A DNA stretch of 20,499 nucleotides. Origin: a virus. Below are positions 12,757 through 20,499 of this stretch, one piece after another. Position numbers and translations under genes: made by a program. The notes under the pieces were generated by a model. It was not told the origin of the DNA and made no database searches. It saw only the letters and a program-made list of their open reading frames with translations. The stretch covers positions 1 through 20,499 of IMG/VR virus record IMGVR_UViG_3300048121_000975; one strand, 5' to 3'. Every line of letters starts with the position of its first letter. Position 1 is the first letter of the stretch.

Positions 12757-14518
12757 GCGTGTTCTAGAGCCGAGAATCGACCCACAATCTAAGCAGATGG
12801 ACGTAGGGGGACTCATGATCCAGCCTACTAGCACGCTGACCGCTCTACTATACGGCTTCGCCCATCACCCTAATAATAAAGCTAAGGAGTTCTACTTCTG
12901 GAGAATCTGTGACGAACTCTGGAATAGAGAAGAACTACCAGAGCCTATGATGGTCCGTCATCCTTGGGCTGAAAAAATGATTCGGGCTGCTCTAAAGGAT
13001 AAGTATCTAGCAATTGGTGGTTCAGCCAGTAGTGGTAAGTCACACACCATGGCCGCATGGGGAATCGTCCAATGGCTCTGCCAGCCTCGTGACACACTGG
13101 TCCTGATGACCTCAACCACGTTACGGGAAGCACGAAAAAGGATTTGGGGTTCAGTTATGTCTTTGTTGTCCGTGATCGATGGTGCGCCGATCAAGATTCG
13201 GGATTCGATAGGAAACGCAGCGTATGTCGATGAGAACGGCACGCTTATCGAACGGGCCGGATTATCTCTGATCGCGGCGGAGAAGTCGAAGACACGCGAG
13301 GCAATAGGCAAGTTTATTGGTATCAAGCAGAAACGGGTAATTATGATCGGTGATGAACTTTCAGAACTTTCTGAAAGTATCTTGCAGGCTGGTCTGACCA
13401 ACTTATCGAAGAACCCCTTCTTTCAGATGATTGGTATGTCCAACCCGAATAGTCGCTTCGATGCCTTCGGAGTGTGGTCGGAACCAAAGAAAGGCTGGGA
13501 AGCCATCGACACACAGACCGCTGATGAGTGGAAAACGAAGTGGGGCGGTAAGTATATTCGACTCGACGGTGAACGAAGCCCTAACATTGTGTTAGGTGAG
13601 GTTAAGTATCCTTGGTTGCCGACCGCCGAAAAGCTAGAGGAGGACCGACTATTATTAGGACCAGAATCCAGAGGATATATGCGGATGGTCCGCGCCATCT
13701 TCTTTGACTCCGACGAGACAACCGGAATCTACTCAGAAGCTGAGATGGCTAAGAGTGGTTCAATGGGGGAGGTCGATTGGGCAGACAAGCCTACCGTCGT
13801 TGCCGGAATCGATCCGGCTTTCACTAATGGAGGCGATAGGACTATTATGTATACAGCAGAAGTCGGCTACGCTCGAAACGGCCAATACGTCTGCAAGTTA
13901 GGAGAAGCCATTCACCTCAATGACGATGCCACAAACAAAGCGGTTCCCCGCACATACCAAATCGTCCACCAGATTATCGATCACTGCAAACGTAGGAATA
14001 TCTCTGCTAACAATGTGGCTCTCGACTCCACTGGTGCAGGTGCGCCCTTCTGCGACGTTCTGGCTGGCGAGTGGGAGAGTTCGTTCATGCGCGTTACCTT
14101 TGGCGGAAAAGCTTCCGACAAGAGAGTCAGCATGAACAGCCAGCTCACAGGCGAAGAACTCTACACTAATAGAGTGTCAGAACTCTGGTTCGTCGGTAAG
14201 GAGCTGATGCGGACACGTCAGATCTACGGAATCTCGTCGGATTTAGCCAAAGAGATGTGCGCCAGAAACTACGATATGGTGAAAACGGGTTCCCTTAAAG
14301 TGAAGATCGAATCAAAATTAGAGTTCAAATCACGCTTCGGTAGGTCACCTGACTTAGCTGATGCCGCATTTCTCGCGCTCGATTGCGCTCGCCAAAGACT
14401 CGGAATGGTGGCTGTTGACCCACCGAAAGACGAAGATGGTAAAGGGTTCAGGAAACAGGTTACGATAAAAACGCTTCGGGATACGTTGCAAAACCCCGAT
14501 ACTCAGCTCCTTTCATAA
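12731..14518 (+). CDS. terL: Terminase large subunit
   Basis: A 595-aa packaging motor. The N-terminal ATPase has Walker A GSASSGKS at 97-104, the VLMTSTTLREARKRIWG segment at 124-140, Walker B VIMIGDE with Asp208-Glu209, and the coupling motif FFQMIGMSNPNS at 230-241. The C-terminal RNase H-like nuclease has Asp361 (VAGIDPAFTNGGDRT), Asp432 (NVALDSTGAGAP) and Asp544 (SPDLADAAFLALD), the three metal ligands that cut concatemeric DNA. All key residues are present. The start lacks a Shine-Dalgarno site and lies 10 bases from the divergent small-subunit start; no convincing promoter is visible just upstream. It is followed by the largest noncoding stretch in the window. Confidence 0.95.
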   Translation: MPSEAEKRKRVLEPRIDPQSKQMDVGGLMIQPTSTLTALLYGFAHHPNNKAKEFYFWRICDELWNREELPEPMMVRHPWAEKMIRAALKDKYLAIGGSASSGKSHTMAAWGIVQWLCQPRDTLVLMTSTTLREARKRIWGSVMSLLSVIDGAPIKIRDSIGNAAYVDENGTLIERAGLSLIAAEKSKTREAIGKFIGIKQKRVIMIGDELSELSESILQAGLTNLSKNPFFQMIGMSNPNSRFDAFGVWSEPKKGWEAIDTQTADEWKTKWGGKYIRLDGERSPNIVLGEVKYPWLPTAEKLEEDRLLLGPESRGYMRMVRAIFFDSDETTGIYSEAEMAKSGSMGEVDWADKPTVVAGIDPAFTNGGDRTIMYTAEVGYARNGQYVCKLGEAIHLNDDATNKAVPRTYQIVHQIIDHCKRRNISANNVALDSTGAGAPFCDVLAGEWESSFMRVTFGGKASDKRVSMNSQLTGEELYTNRVSELWFVGKELMRTRQIYGISSDLAKEMCARNYDMVKTGSLKVKIESKLEFKSRFGRSPDLADAAFLALDCARQRLGMVAVDPPKDEDGKGFRKQVTIKTLRDTLQNPDTQLLS

Positions 14519-14522
14519 GGTC

Positions 14523-14540
14523 TATAAAGTAAACGATTTA
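14523..14540 (+). repeat. Motif copy 1: TATAAAG-TAAAC
   Basis: TATAAAGTAAACGATTTA. Compared with copy 3 (14602-14620) it lacks two bases after TATAAAG and has one extra G before ATTTA. It lies 5 bases after the terL stop codon. Confidence 0.55.
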
Positions 14541-14580
14541 GTAGTAAGCTGGATACGGTAACTAAAACTTTTTCAAAAGC

Positions 14581-14615
14581 GTTTACTCTTTATATACTTA
14601 CTATAAAGAGTAAAC
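14581..14615. repeat. Perfect 14-bp inverted repeat (motif copies 2 and 3)
   Basis: GTTTACTCTTTATA at 14581-14594 is the exact reverse complement of TATAAAGAGTAAAC at 14602-14615, with a 7-base loop (TACTTAC). As RNA this would be a long A/U-rich hairpin; no U-run follows at once (ATTTACAG), so it is not a textbook terminator. As DNA it is two oppositely facing copies of the motif also present at 14523. Confidence 0.8.
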
Positions 14616-14661
14616 ATTTACAGAAAAGTTTTTGGAGTAGGTTTGAGTAAGATCCCGAAGA

Positions 14662-14690
14662 TTGACACTATTCAATAAAAACTGTATCTT
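14662..14690 (+). promoter_or_regulatory. Sigma-70-type promoter, predicted leaderless
   Basis: TTGACA at 14662-14667 is a perfect -35. After a 17-base spacer, TATCTT at 14685-14690 is a four-of-six -10. The start codon GTG begins 7 bases after the -10 ends, at 14697, where transcription should begin, so the message would have no or almost no 5' leader. It would drive the small basic protein and the late genes after it. Confidence 0.65.
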
Positions 14691-14696
14691 CTGCCT

Positions 14697-14990
14697 GTGG
14701 CGAATAAGCGTTTCAAGAGGCTCCCGTCTGGCCGTATCCAATACCACGGTGAGACTTACGCGGGGTTCAATAAGCCGAAGCGTGCGCCAAAAGGATCTAA
14801 AAAGAAATTCGTCGTGTTAGGTAAAGAAGGAGATAAGATTAAGAAAGTCTCATACGGCCACCGTGATTACAGTGACTTCACGAAACACAAGAACCCTAAG
14901 CGTCGGGCTAACTTCAGAGCCAGACACAACTGCAAAACAGCAAAAGATAAAACAACCGCACGCCACTGGGCTTGCAAACACCTTTGGTAA
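14697..14990 (+). CDS. Small basic phage protein (RANFRARHNC-type family)
   Basis: A 97-aa very basic protein with YHGETYAGFNKPKRAPKGSK (residues 16-35), KKVSYGHRDYSDF, then RRANFRARHNCKTAKDK and ARHWACKHLW at the end. I know this pattern from small proteins of T7-like marine phages; DUF5754-like is my best label and is uncertain. Function unknown; its charge suggests DNA or RNA binding. GTG at 14697 is the only start that keeps the conserved N-terminus and no in-frame ATG lies nearby. There is no Shine-Dalgarno site, and the predicted transcription start falls on the GTG itself. Confidence 0.75.
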   Translation: MANKRFKRLPSGRIQYHGETYAGFNKPKRAPKGSKKKFVVLGKEGDKIKKVSYGHRDYSDFTKHKNPKRRANFRARHNCKTAKDKTTARHWACKHLW

Positions 14991-14992
14991 TC

Positions 14993-16180
14993 ATGACAGA
15001 AGCGGAGAAGAAAAGGTTAAAGGCAACGTTAAATAAAATAAAGTCTGAGACAGCTAAAGAAGTATCCTCGACGGTTAACGCTCCTGAAACTAGCGAACAG
15101 AAAACAGCTCGTTTAGATAAAGATACTTTAAATCGAAGAGTATCTCAAATCACAGATGCTTACGAAAAAAGAAATGTGGATGAAAAAAGAAATGAGCAAC
15201 TAGGTTCACTATCTTATGGTCTGGATGGACAGCCCTATACACCGACATCCGAAAACATGGTATCTGTGCCACCAGATGCAGGTGCGCCTACCTTGCCTCA
15301 AGGGGTCACTGGAAGTCAAGCTATTGGTATGTTTGAGCAGAAAGATGCTGCACAGCCCCCCGCCGCTGCCAATTCTGAGAAACAAACAAAGGCTATGAGT
15401 TCTGCGTCGGACTACCTAAAGTCTTTAGGCCCAACTGGTAATATCCCGACTATAGCGCAAGAGAACACAAAACCCTTAAAATCTAGTAGTATAGAAACTG
15501 ATTCTTTAGGGAAATTGTCAGTAGGTATACAGGGCATGAATGTGGACGCCGCAATTGATAAAGCCTACAAAGACTACGAGAACGCCCCAATCCAGAGAGG
15601 TATTGCTAGAGGTCTTAGAAACCTTTCGAGACGTGGTGCTTTAACTTCAGACCTTCTTAGAGAAGCACGCGACCGTGCAACTGCTGCTGGTGTATCAGCC
15701 GACAAGTTCTCCTCTTTCCTAAAGAAGAATAGGATTAGAGAACAAAACTTCACTAGCTCTCCAAGAGCAACTTCTTCAGGAGAGGCTACTGAGAACGTGA
15801 TGGCAGCGAGGACTGGCCTTGGCGCACTCGCCGCGATGCAAGACCCTAGCTATGAGGTAGGTAGTGGTAGCCCCTTACGTAAAAAATCTGAGCCTATTGG
15901 TCCCGCAAGTGGGAAAGGACGCCGCGCCGCCCGAAGACTCCGCCGCCAAGGTTATGGGAGAGCAGCGGAACAGACCGCTATGGCTGCGGAAACAGCCCGC
16001 TTTAGTGAACCTTCGATTACTTCAGACGCTACTAGAGACCAGAGTTATGCTGAAGCCGCAGCCGAAGCCGCAGAAATGAGAAATCAGCAACGCTTGAGGG
16101 AAGAGCAACAACGTGAGTATGACCGTCAGCAAAGAGAGCGAGGAGTCTCACGAGGGCCGAACGGAGCAGTAAACAAATAA
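14993..16180 (+). CDS. Low-complexity, coiled-coil protein; possible virion or scaffold protein
   Basis: A 395-aa protein from the ATG at 14993, 2 bases after the previous stop; an upstream TTG at 14972 would overlap that gene and is less likely. The N-terminus is charged and helical, the region around 65-130 is rich in Pro, Gln, Ala and Ser, the middle has IQRGIARGLRNLSRRGAL, and the end has a basic patch (GKGRRAARRLRRQGYGRA) followed by an Ala/Glu and Gln/Arg-rich helix. No catalytic motif or membrane segment is seen. Placement after terL and before other helical proteins suggests a structural, scaffold or internal virion role. I do not recognise a family. Confidence 0.6.
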   Translation: MTEAEKKRLKATLNKIKSETAKEVSSTVNAPETSEQKTARLDKDTLNRRVSQITDAYEKRNVDEKRNEQLGSLSYGLDGQPYTPTSENMVSVPPDAGAPTLPQGVTGSQAIGMFEQKDAAQPPAAANSEKQTKAMSSASDYLKSLGPTGNIPTIAQENTKPLKSSSIETDSLGKLSVGIQGMNVDAAIDKAYKDYENAPIQRGIARGLRNLSRRGALTSDLLREARDRATAAGVSADKFSSFLKKNRIREQNFTSSPRATSSGEATENVMAARTGLGALAAMQDPSYEVGSGSPLRKKSEPIGPASGKGRRAARRLRRQGYGRAAEQTAMAAETARFSEPSITSDATRDQSYAEAAAEAAEMRNQQRLREEQQREYDRQQRERGVSRGPNGAVNK

Positions 16181-16184
16181 GCGG

Positions 16185-17195
16185 ATGGATTTAAATTATA
16201 GTCAAGACATCGCCCCACTCCGGCAGCAGTTCTTCCCTATGCAGATGGGGAGCCGTGCGTTTGATCGTGCGATGAAACACCATCAAGAGGTTATCTTACC
16301 TATGCAGAAGCAGACAATGCAGATGCAGAGTAATATCCTCAAGATGCAGAACGACGAACTTGCATTTAAACGACAAAACTTTGAGCTAAATCAGGCTAGA
16401 AAAGCAGCCCGTCGTGAGAACGAAGCGATGGAGCGGATTCCTGACGTTATAGACCAGATCAATACTATCACGGATGACCCCACAAAAGATGTCTTTGAGC
16501 GCCAGAAGGACATCCTTAAACTCCAGATGCAGTATCAGCCATTCGCGAAGTATTCACCTTCGATGAATAACTTGTTTACAGCCGCATCCCGTTCCATTGA
16601 TGTTGATTATAAGAAGGAAACAAGGAACGATAAGCTTATTCAAGACGCTGCTCTTAGGGGTGTTTCATCTGAAAAAATAGCAGACCTTGCTGCACAGGAT
16701 GGGGTTCTCTCCATGAGTGATGAAGCTTCTATTGGGATCTCAACTGCGTTAGAGGATAAGACCCAGAGAGAACTTAGGGTGAAGCAGTTTGAGTTGTTGG
16801 AGGACCGCCGCAAAGAAGACGTTAAAGCACTCACTAGGAGAGCTGAGGATATTAAGTCTACTTTGATTAGCCTTGTTCCAAAAGCTACGTCTTCTACATC
16901 GAAGGAGATGCTATATGATGGTTATATCTTTGCGAAGCAAAAAGCAGCGCAGGGAGATCAAACAGCCAAAGAAGAGTTCCTTAGAAAGAGAGACCTCTTA
17001 GAAGAACTCTATTACGATCTTCTTTCACCTGCTGAGAAAGTTGCCTTTGACCGTGACCCAGACGCCATGCCTGACGAACAAATGTTTAGGGCCGTCTATA
17101 GAAGAGCGAGTGCCTTACAAAGATCTGTCCAGATGCCAGAGCTTGCCGACGGGTCATCATTACCATCAACCATATCCAGTTCATTCACCAAATAA
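16185..17195 (+). CDS. Helical, Met/Gln-rich protein; probable internal virion protein
   Basis: A 336-aa, largely helical protein. Residues about 18-60 are rich in Met and Gln (PMQKQTMQMQSNILKMQNDE), and a long charged coiled coil follows to about 85. Later parts are helical repeats such as RQKDILKLQMQYQP and REKQ-like stretches around 190-235. It starts 4 bases after the preceding stop. Its stop is followed by a small 7-bp-arm hairpin. Such proteins beside a giant helical protein often form the internal core or ejection complex of podovirus particles; this is inferred from composition and place, not from a recognised family. Confidence 0.6.
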   Translation: MDLNYSQDIAPLRQQFFPMQMGSRAFDRAMKHHQEVILPMQKQTMQMQSNILKMQNDELAFKRQNFELNQARKAARRENEAMERIPDVIDQINTITDDPTKDVFERQKDILKLQMQYQPFAKYSPSMNNLFTAASRSIDVDYKKETRNDKLIQDAALRGVSSEKIADLAAQDGVLSMSDEASIGISTALEDKTQRELRVKQFELLEDRRKEDVKALTRRAEDIKSTLISLVPKATSSTSKEMLYDGYIFAKQKAAQGDQTAKEEFLRKRDLLEELYYDLLSPAEKVAFDRDPDAMPDEQMFRAVYRRASALQRSVQMPELADGSSLPSTISSSFTK

Positions 17196-17197
17196 AA

Positions 17198-17212
17198 CTA
17201 GTGTAACACTAG
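17198..17212. repeat. Short perfect palindrome after the helical protein gene
   Basis: CTAGTGT and ACACTAG flank one central A, 2 bases after the stop at 17195. It could form a 6-bp hairpin with a TAA loop in RNA. There is no T-run after it, so termination is doubtful; RNA processing or protein binding are alternatives. It lies in a 53-base gap before the giant gene. Confidence 0.45.
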
Positions 17213-17248
17213 AAAACATCACCACTAACATCCCAAACCTCTTCAGCT

Positions 17249-20200
17249 ATGTCTGACTTGTACCTTACTCCATACGAAAGAAATCGTCTTCCTGAGACTC
17301 AAACCCCGAAGCAAACAATTAAACCGTTCTCTGAATGGACAGGTGAAAAGGATTTATCTAGTGATGCCCCTTACAACTACCTACGTTACGCCGATTATGT
17401 CCGCGACACGATGGGGGACTCTTACGACACTCAAGCGGAGGTTGAGATCCAGAAGGGCTTACGTGAAGGGTTATCTACGATCTCCGGTATGGACGAGGAG
17501 ACTCTTGAGAAGACACTCACTCCCGAAGAACCTACCTTCAATCAAAACGTAAAGATGGTTTACTCCGCTTTGCCGGAAGGGCCAGAGCGTCAAACTTTAC
17601 GTGATTATATCGCAGGAGCTACGACTGTATCTGAACAACCAGACGCTACTGAAGAATACAAAGCTGACGTTGAGATAATGCGGACGAAGGCGGAGGCTAT
17701 TGTAGGTAGCCGTATTGATGAAGCGAAACAAGTTCTAGTAAACGAAGGAGACCTCTCTTTTGCTTTTGTAAAGGACGACCAGAGCGAAGACGGGAAACGA
17801 TTAATAGTTGGGGACTCAGCTATCTCTACCCCATTAGTTAGGGCGATCAGATCTTCAAGAATGGGTGGGGTATCCTTCATGGATGTGCCTGCTCTTCAGT
17901 ACCAGACAACAGCGCACCCTTATTCTAACATCCCTATCTTTAAGCATAAGCAGCTTATGGAGATTTCTAAAGGGATCGAGGCTCTTGCTAAGAGTGACTC
18001 TATGGTTAACGAACACCTTCTTGGCCACGCTAGGCGGAGGGGGAGGCACGACCAAACATTTATTGAAAAGAAAGCTGAACAGTTTGGTCGCGGAGTTTCT
18101 AGGATATTAAATGCAGTAGGGATTGAAGATGAATATAAAGGGGCAAGGCGGGAAAGAGTTACAAGAGCGAGGTACACTAACCATGACTCTATAGTTGAGC
18201 ATATCACTGAGCAGCTTAATGAGAGTGGGGCGAACTACAACCCGCACGATGTTCGTGATGCTTATGAGAACAACGTCGTCCAGACAGGGTTCCAAAAAGG
18301 TGTCTTTAAACTTCGTCAAGAAGACGAAGAGGATTTCCAACAGAACATCCAGATTACGAGACTTGGGCCTGTTGTTAACCCTAAAGCTTATCTTCAGAAT
18401 GATGTGTTTGAAGGTGTGTTAAAACACCCTGACCTTAATGAATCACAGAAAGCTGTGATTAAAGAGTCTAGGGATATCGCTTTAACTCAAAACTTCCAAG
18501 ACTATAGCAGGACACTCAGTAACTCTGACTATAAAGATGAATGGTCTAAAGAACTTCTGGCTGGTAGGCTGGCTGGTAAGAAAGACCCACAGATCTTAAC
18601 AGACTTCTTAACTGATAACGATACTTATAGTGATGTCTTTGCGAGAGGAGAGAGCGTAAGAATCGGACTAGTAGATTCCATTGCTAGCCTTTACTACTTA
18701 GCTGTATCTAAGTTAGGTGACGAAGAGTTCGGTCATAGAGGGTTAGTAGGCATCGCAGAAGATCAAGCGAAGCGGCGTAAGCTTGCTGAAATGTTTGGGG
18801 CTGATTGGGGAGTCGAGCAAGACATCATGGAAGGAGCAGCCCCGTTAGTAGTAGACGTGGTAGCAACTGGCCTTTTAGGAGTAGCAACAGGAGGAGCCGC
18901 TGGAGTAGGTTATTTAACCGCTAAGACCGGAGCTAGACTAACTTTAAACGGTTTAATTAAAGGTATAACTTCTAACGCCCTTAGAGCCACTGGGACAGAA
19001 GCTTTAGAGCGGGTAGCTAAGACGGCTGTATCACGAGGTCTTATTAAAGAGTCTGTAGAGACGGGAGGTCGTAAAGCTACTATTAAAGCACTTGGAGCCT
19101 ATAACAACACAATCGCTAAGAAGTTAGGTATCCAATCGGCTTTGTATACAACAGCTTCAAACCGTATCACGTCTGGTGCTTACGGTAACATGTACTCTCA
19201 ACTTAGAGAAGCTTACCCAGACATGTCCGATCAAGAAGTTCGCGATAAGGCAATGGGTTACGCGACGAGCATGGGAACAGTCGGAGGATTAATAACTTCT
19301 GCTTTCTCGTTGATGGGTCGCGGTGCTGTAGATGACGCCCTCCTTAAAGGGATGAACTTTAGGCAGGCCAAAGAATTAATTAAATCGTTTGGTAACGTAG
19401 CGGGTATCACTGATAAATCATTAGCGGGGGCTATGAAGGAGGTGATGGAAGTCACTCTTAAAAAGCACGGTAAGAGTTTATTGAAGGGGGCGAGGCGTGG
19501 ACTTAAACACGGGGGTGATGAAGCGATGGAGGAGGGAATCTCTGAACTCGTTAACACTTACATTGAAGACGTTGCCTTAGAACAAGAGACCCCTCTTATG
19601 GAACGGTTCCAACAGGTGGCTGGAGCTGCTTTTGTTGGTGGTGTATTTGGAACGGGTGTCCCTGCTGCGAGAGCCGTGGCTAGTAAGTTGGGGGTAACTC
19701 CAATGGACAGAGTGATGCAGCAAGTCCAGTTGGAGAACCAGTTCTATGAAGACGTTGCACAGAAATTAAAAGCTACTGGTAGTAGTCTGTCAGCAAAAGA
19801 AATCCGTAATAAGGTTAAAGAGCGTGCGAGGACTAGACCAGTTGAAGCCCCAACTAAAGCACAGCCACCAGCCCTCCCGACTCCTGAAGAAGGGAAAAAG
19901 GATTTCGTTGAGGTTGATAACAGACCACCTGATGGTGTAAAAGAAGATCAACTCTCGTCTACCATCAATACGAATGAGCTAGAGCAAGGACCAGCCGCAG
20001 TGGAGGCACTACTTAAAGCCGTCCGTATGATCGACCCTAAAGAGGCGACGATCCGGTTCGATGGAATCCAACAGCGAGACAGAGGTAAGTTCTCTGCCCA
20101 GTTTGAGGAAACAACAACGATGGACATGAGTGATCTTAGTATCACCCCATCAGAAGACAGCACTACTCCTTTTGACGTTGACCTAAACCTCACTGAGTTC

Positions 20201-20499
20201 GGTCGGCGACTAAGGAATGTAACTGAAGGGCCAGACACTAATACTGTCGTGGGTCATCAGACACAACGAGTCGTTGGGCATAACGCCGAAAGACGTTCAA
20301 GTATCCCTGCAAACTCTAAAGCGCGTGCGAAGCGTAACGCATCTGGCTTCATCGAGTTTGATAACGAGATCAGCCCGACTGTTCAAAGAAAGATTTTTGA
20401 ACTAGCCTCAGCGGGTTACCCCGCAACTGTAACGAGAAGCATCTCTTACGGTATCCCACTCCCTAAAGGTGCTAGTGAGGTTGCCCTTACTGAACACGC
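17249..20499 (+). CDS. Giant protein, at least 1083 aa, truncated by the window; probable internal virion protein
   Basis: The frame from ATG at 17249 (MSDLYLTPYERNRLPETQTP) is open for 1083 codons to the end of the window with no stop. It is mostly helical and charged. A Gly/Ala/Val-rich hydrophobic segment at about 529-560 (LVVDVVATGLLGVATGG) and a second at about 790-815 (GAAFVGGVFGTGVPAARA) could enter a membrane. Between them lie SGAYGNMYSQLREAYPDMSD and DEAMEEGISELVNTYIED, layouts I associate with large internal or polyvalent phage proteins ejected with DNA. A Pro-rich linker (KAQPPALPTPEE) is near 870. No transglycosylase or protease site is seen in the visible part. The start has no Shine-Dalgarno site. 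Confidence 0.75.
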   Translation, partial: MSDLYLTPYERNRLPETQTPKQTIKPFSEWTGEKDLSSDAPYNYLRYADYVRDTMGDSYDTQAEVEIQKGLREGLSTISGMDEETLEKTLTPEEPTFNQNVKMVYSALPEGPERQTLRDYIAGATTVSEQPDATEEYKADVEIMRTKAEAIVGSRIDEAKQVLVNEGDLSFAFVKDDQSEDGKRLIVGDSAISTPLVRAIRSSRMGGVSFMDVPALQYQTTAHPYSNIPIFKHKQLMEISKGIEALAKSDSMVNEHLLGHARRRGRHDQTFIEKKAEQFGRGVSRILNAVGIEDEYKGARRERVTRARYTNHDSIVEHITEQLNESGANYNPHDVRDAYENNVVQTGFQKGVFKLRQEDEEDFQQNIQITRLGPVVNPKAYLQNDVFEGVLKHPDLNESQKAVIKESRDIALTQNFQDYSRTLSNSDYKDEWSKELLAGRLAGKKDPQILTDFLTDNDTYSDVFARGESVRIGLVDSIASLYYLAVSKLGDEEFGHRGLVGIAEDQAKRRKLAEMFGADWGVEQDIMEGAAPLVVDVVATGLLGVATGGAAGVGYLTAKTGARLTLNGLIKGITSNALRATGTEALERVAKTAVSRGLIKESVETGGRKATIKALGAYNNTIAKKLGIQSALYTTASNRITSGAYGNMYSQLREAYPDMSDQEVRDKAMGYATSMGTVGGLITSAFSLMGRGAVDDALLKGMNFRQAKELIKSFGNVAGITDKSLAGAMKEVMEVTLKKHGKSLLKGARRGLKHGGDEAMEEGISELVNTYIEDVALEQETPLMERFQQVAGAAFVGGVFGTGVPAARAVASKLGVTPMDRVMQQVQLENQFYEDVAQKLKATGSSLSAKEIRNKVKERARTRPVEAPTKAQPPALPTPEEGKKDFVEVDNRPPDGVKEDQLSSTINTNELEQGPAAVEALLKAVRMIDPKEATIRFDGIQQRDRGKFSAQFEETTTMDMSDLSITPSEDSTTPFDVDLNLTEFGRRLRNVTEGPDTNTVVGHQTQRVVGHNAERRSSIPANSKARAKRNASGFIEFDNEISPTVQRKIFELASAGYPATVTRSISYGIPLPKGASEVALTEH

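Larger units (their letters stand above)
14519..14696. other. 178-bp noncoding region with repeated and inverted motifs
   Basis: The longest gene-free stretch here, AT-rich, between terL and a small basic protein gene. It holds three copies of a TATAAAG(AG)TAAAC motif, a 14-bp-arm hairpin, flanking A/T-rich inverted segments (AAAACTTTTTC near 14565 and AGAAAAGTTTTT near 14622), and a sigma-70-like promoter at its right end. No open frame of note is seen. Possible roles are operator, origin of replication, packaging-site element or terminator; the sequence does not decide between them. Confidence 0.6.

Noticed and set aside
12945-13698. Several minus-strand open frames inside terL
   Set aside because: They lie wholly within a gene whose motifs are complete and show no start context or recognisable domain.
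14581-14615. Hairpin after terL as a standard rho-independent terminator
   Set aside because: The stem is A/U-rich and not followed by a U-run; shared motif copies suggest a binding site instead.
14972-15001. TTG start at 14972 for the 395-aa protein
   Set aside because: It overlaps the previous coding end by 19 bases. An ATG at 14993, two bases after that stop, is simpler.
17605-20238. Minus-strand open frames of 60-99 codons across the giant gene
   Set aside because: They are Ser/Leu/Pro-rich complement-frame translations with no motif, and the plus frame is continuously open.
1-20499. tRNA, rRNA, insertion sequence or attachment site
   Set aside because: No cloverleaf-like arms with a T-loop consensus, no transposase or integrase frame, and no long direct repeats were found by eye.

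Overview
The window reads as part of the genome of a tailed double-stranded DNA phage. It is gene-dense, with almost every base coding and most junctions overlapping. It carries a terminase, a phage-type replication and recombination set, a peptidoglycan amidase and probable internal virion proteins. The host cannot be named from the sequence. Several small proteins (positions 1311-1959 and 14697-14990) look like families I associate with T7-like phages of marine bacteria, so an aquatic host is plausible. Most start codons lack a Shine-Dalgarno sequence. The one clear promoter is sigma-70-like (TTGACA, 17 bp, TATCTT) and does not match the Bacteroidota -33/-7 type. No integrase, repressor, tRNA, CRISPR array or insertion sequence was seen.

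Layout. (1) 1-2474, plus strand: the end of a late operon. It holds the tail of an unknown protein, an Amidase_3-type endolysin, an HNH-like protein, an HExxH protein, three small basic proteins and a PD-(D/E)XK nuclease. All seven junctions overlap by 1 or 4 bases. (2) 2454-12720, minus strand: the replication and packaging-regulator arm. Read in transcription order (high to low coordinate) it holds a putative small terminase subunit, an unknown 76-aa protein, a DUF1599-like protein, a RuvC-like resolvase, an SF2/SNF2-type helicase, a DnaA-domain-IV-like protein, a 49-aa basic protein, a second HTH/DnaA-like protein, a 58-aa protein, a Cas4/RecB-like Fe-S nuclease, a 216-aa unknown protein and a 63-aa coiled coil. 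These are followed by a strong intrinsic terminator, then family A DNA polymerase, primase-helicase and one small protein. (3) 12731-20499, plus strand: the late operon. It starts with the large terminase only 10 bp from the divergent small terminase gene. Then come a 178-bp noncoding region with repeated and inverted motifs and a promoter, a small basic protein, two helical low-complexity proteins and a giant open frame that runs off the window.

Function. The minus arm would prime (AEP primase plus SF3 helicase), copy (Pol I-like polymerase with proofreading), process and recombine (Cas4-like nuclease, SF2 helicase, RuvC) phage DNA. The plus arm packages DNA, builds the virion and lyses the cell. 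If the genome is circular or circularly permuted, 12731-20499 and 1-2474 are the two ends of one plus-strand late block, interrupted by the minus-strand early block. The polymerase has Leu at the position equivalent to E. coli Pol I Phe762, a residue linked in marine phage surveys to slower or temperate lifestyles.
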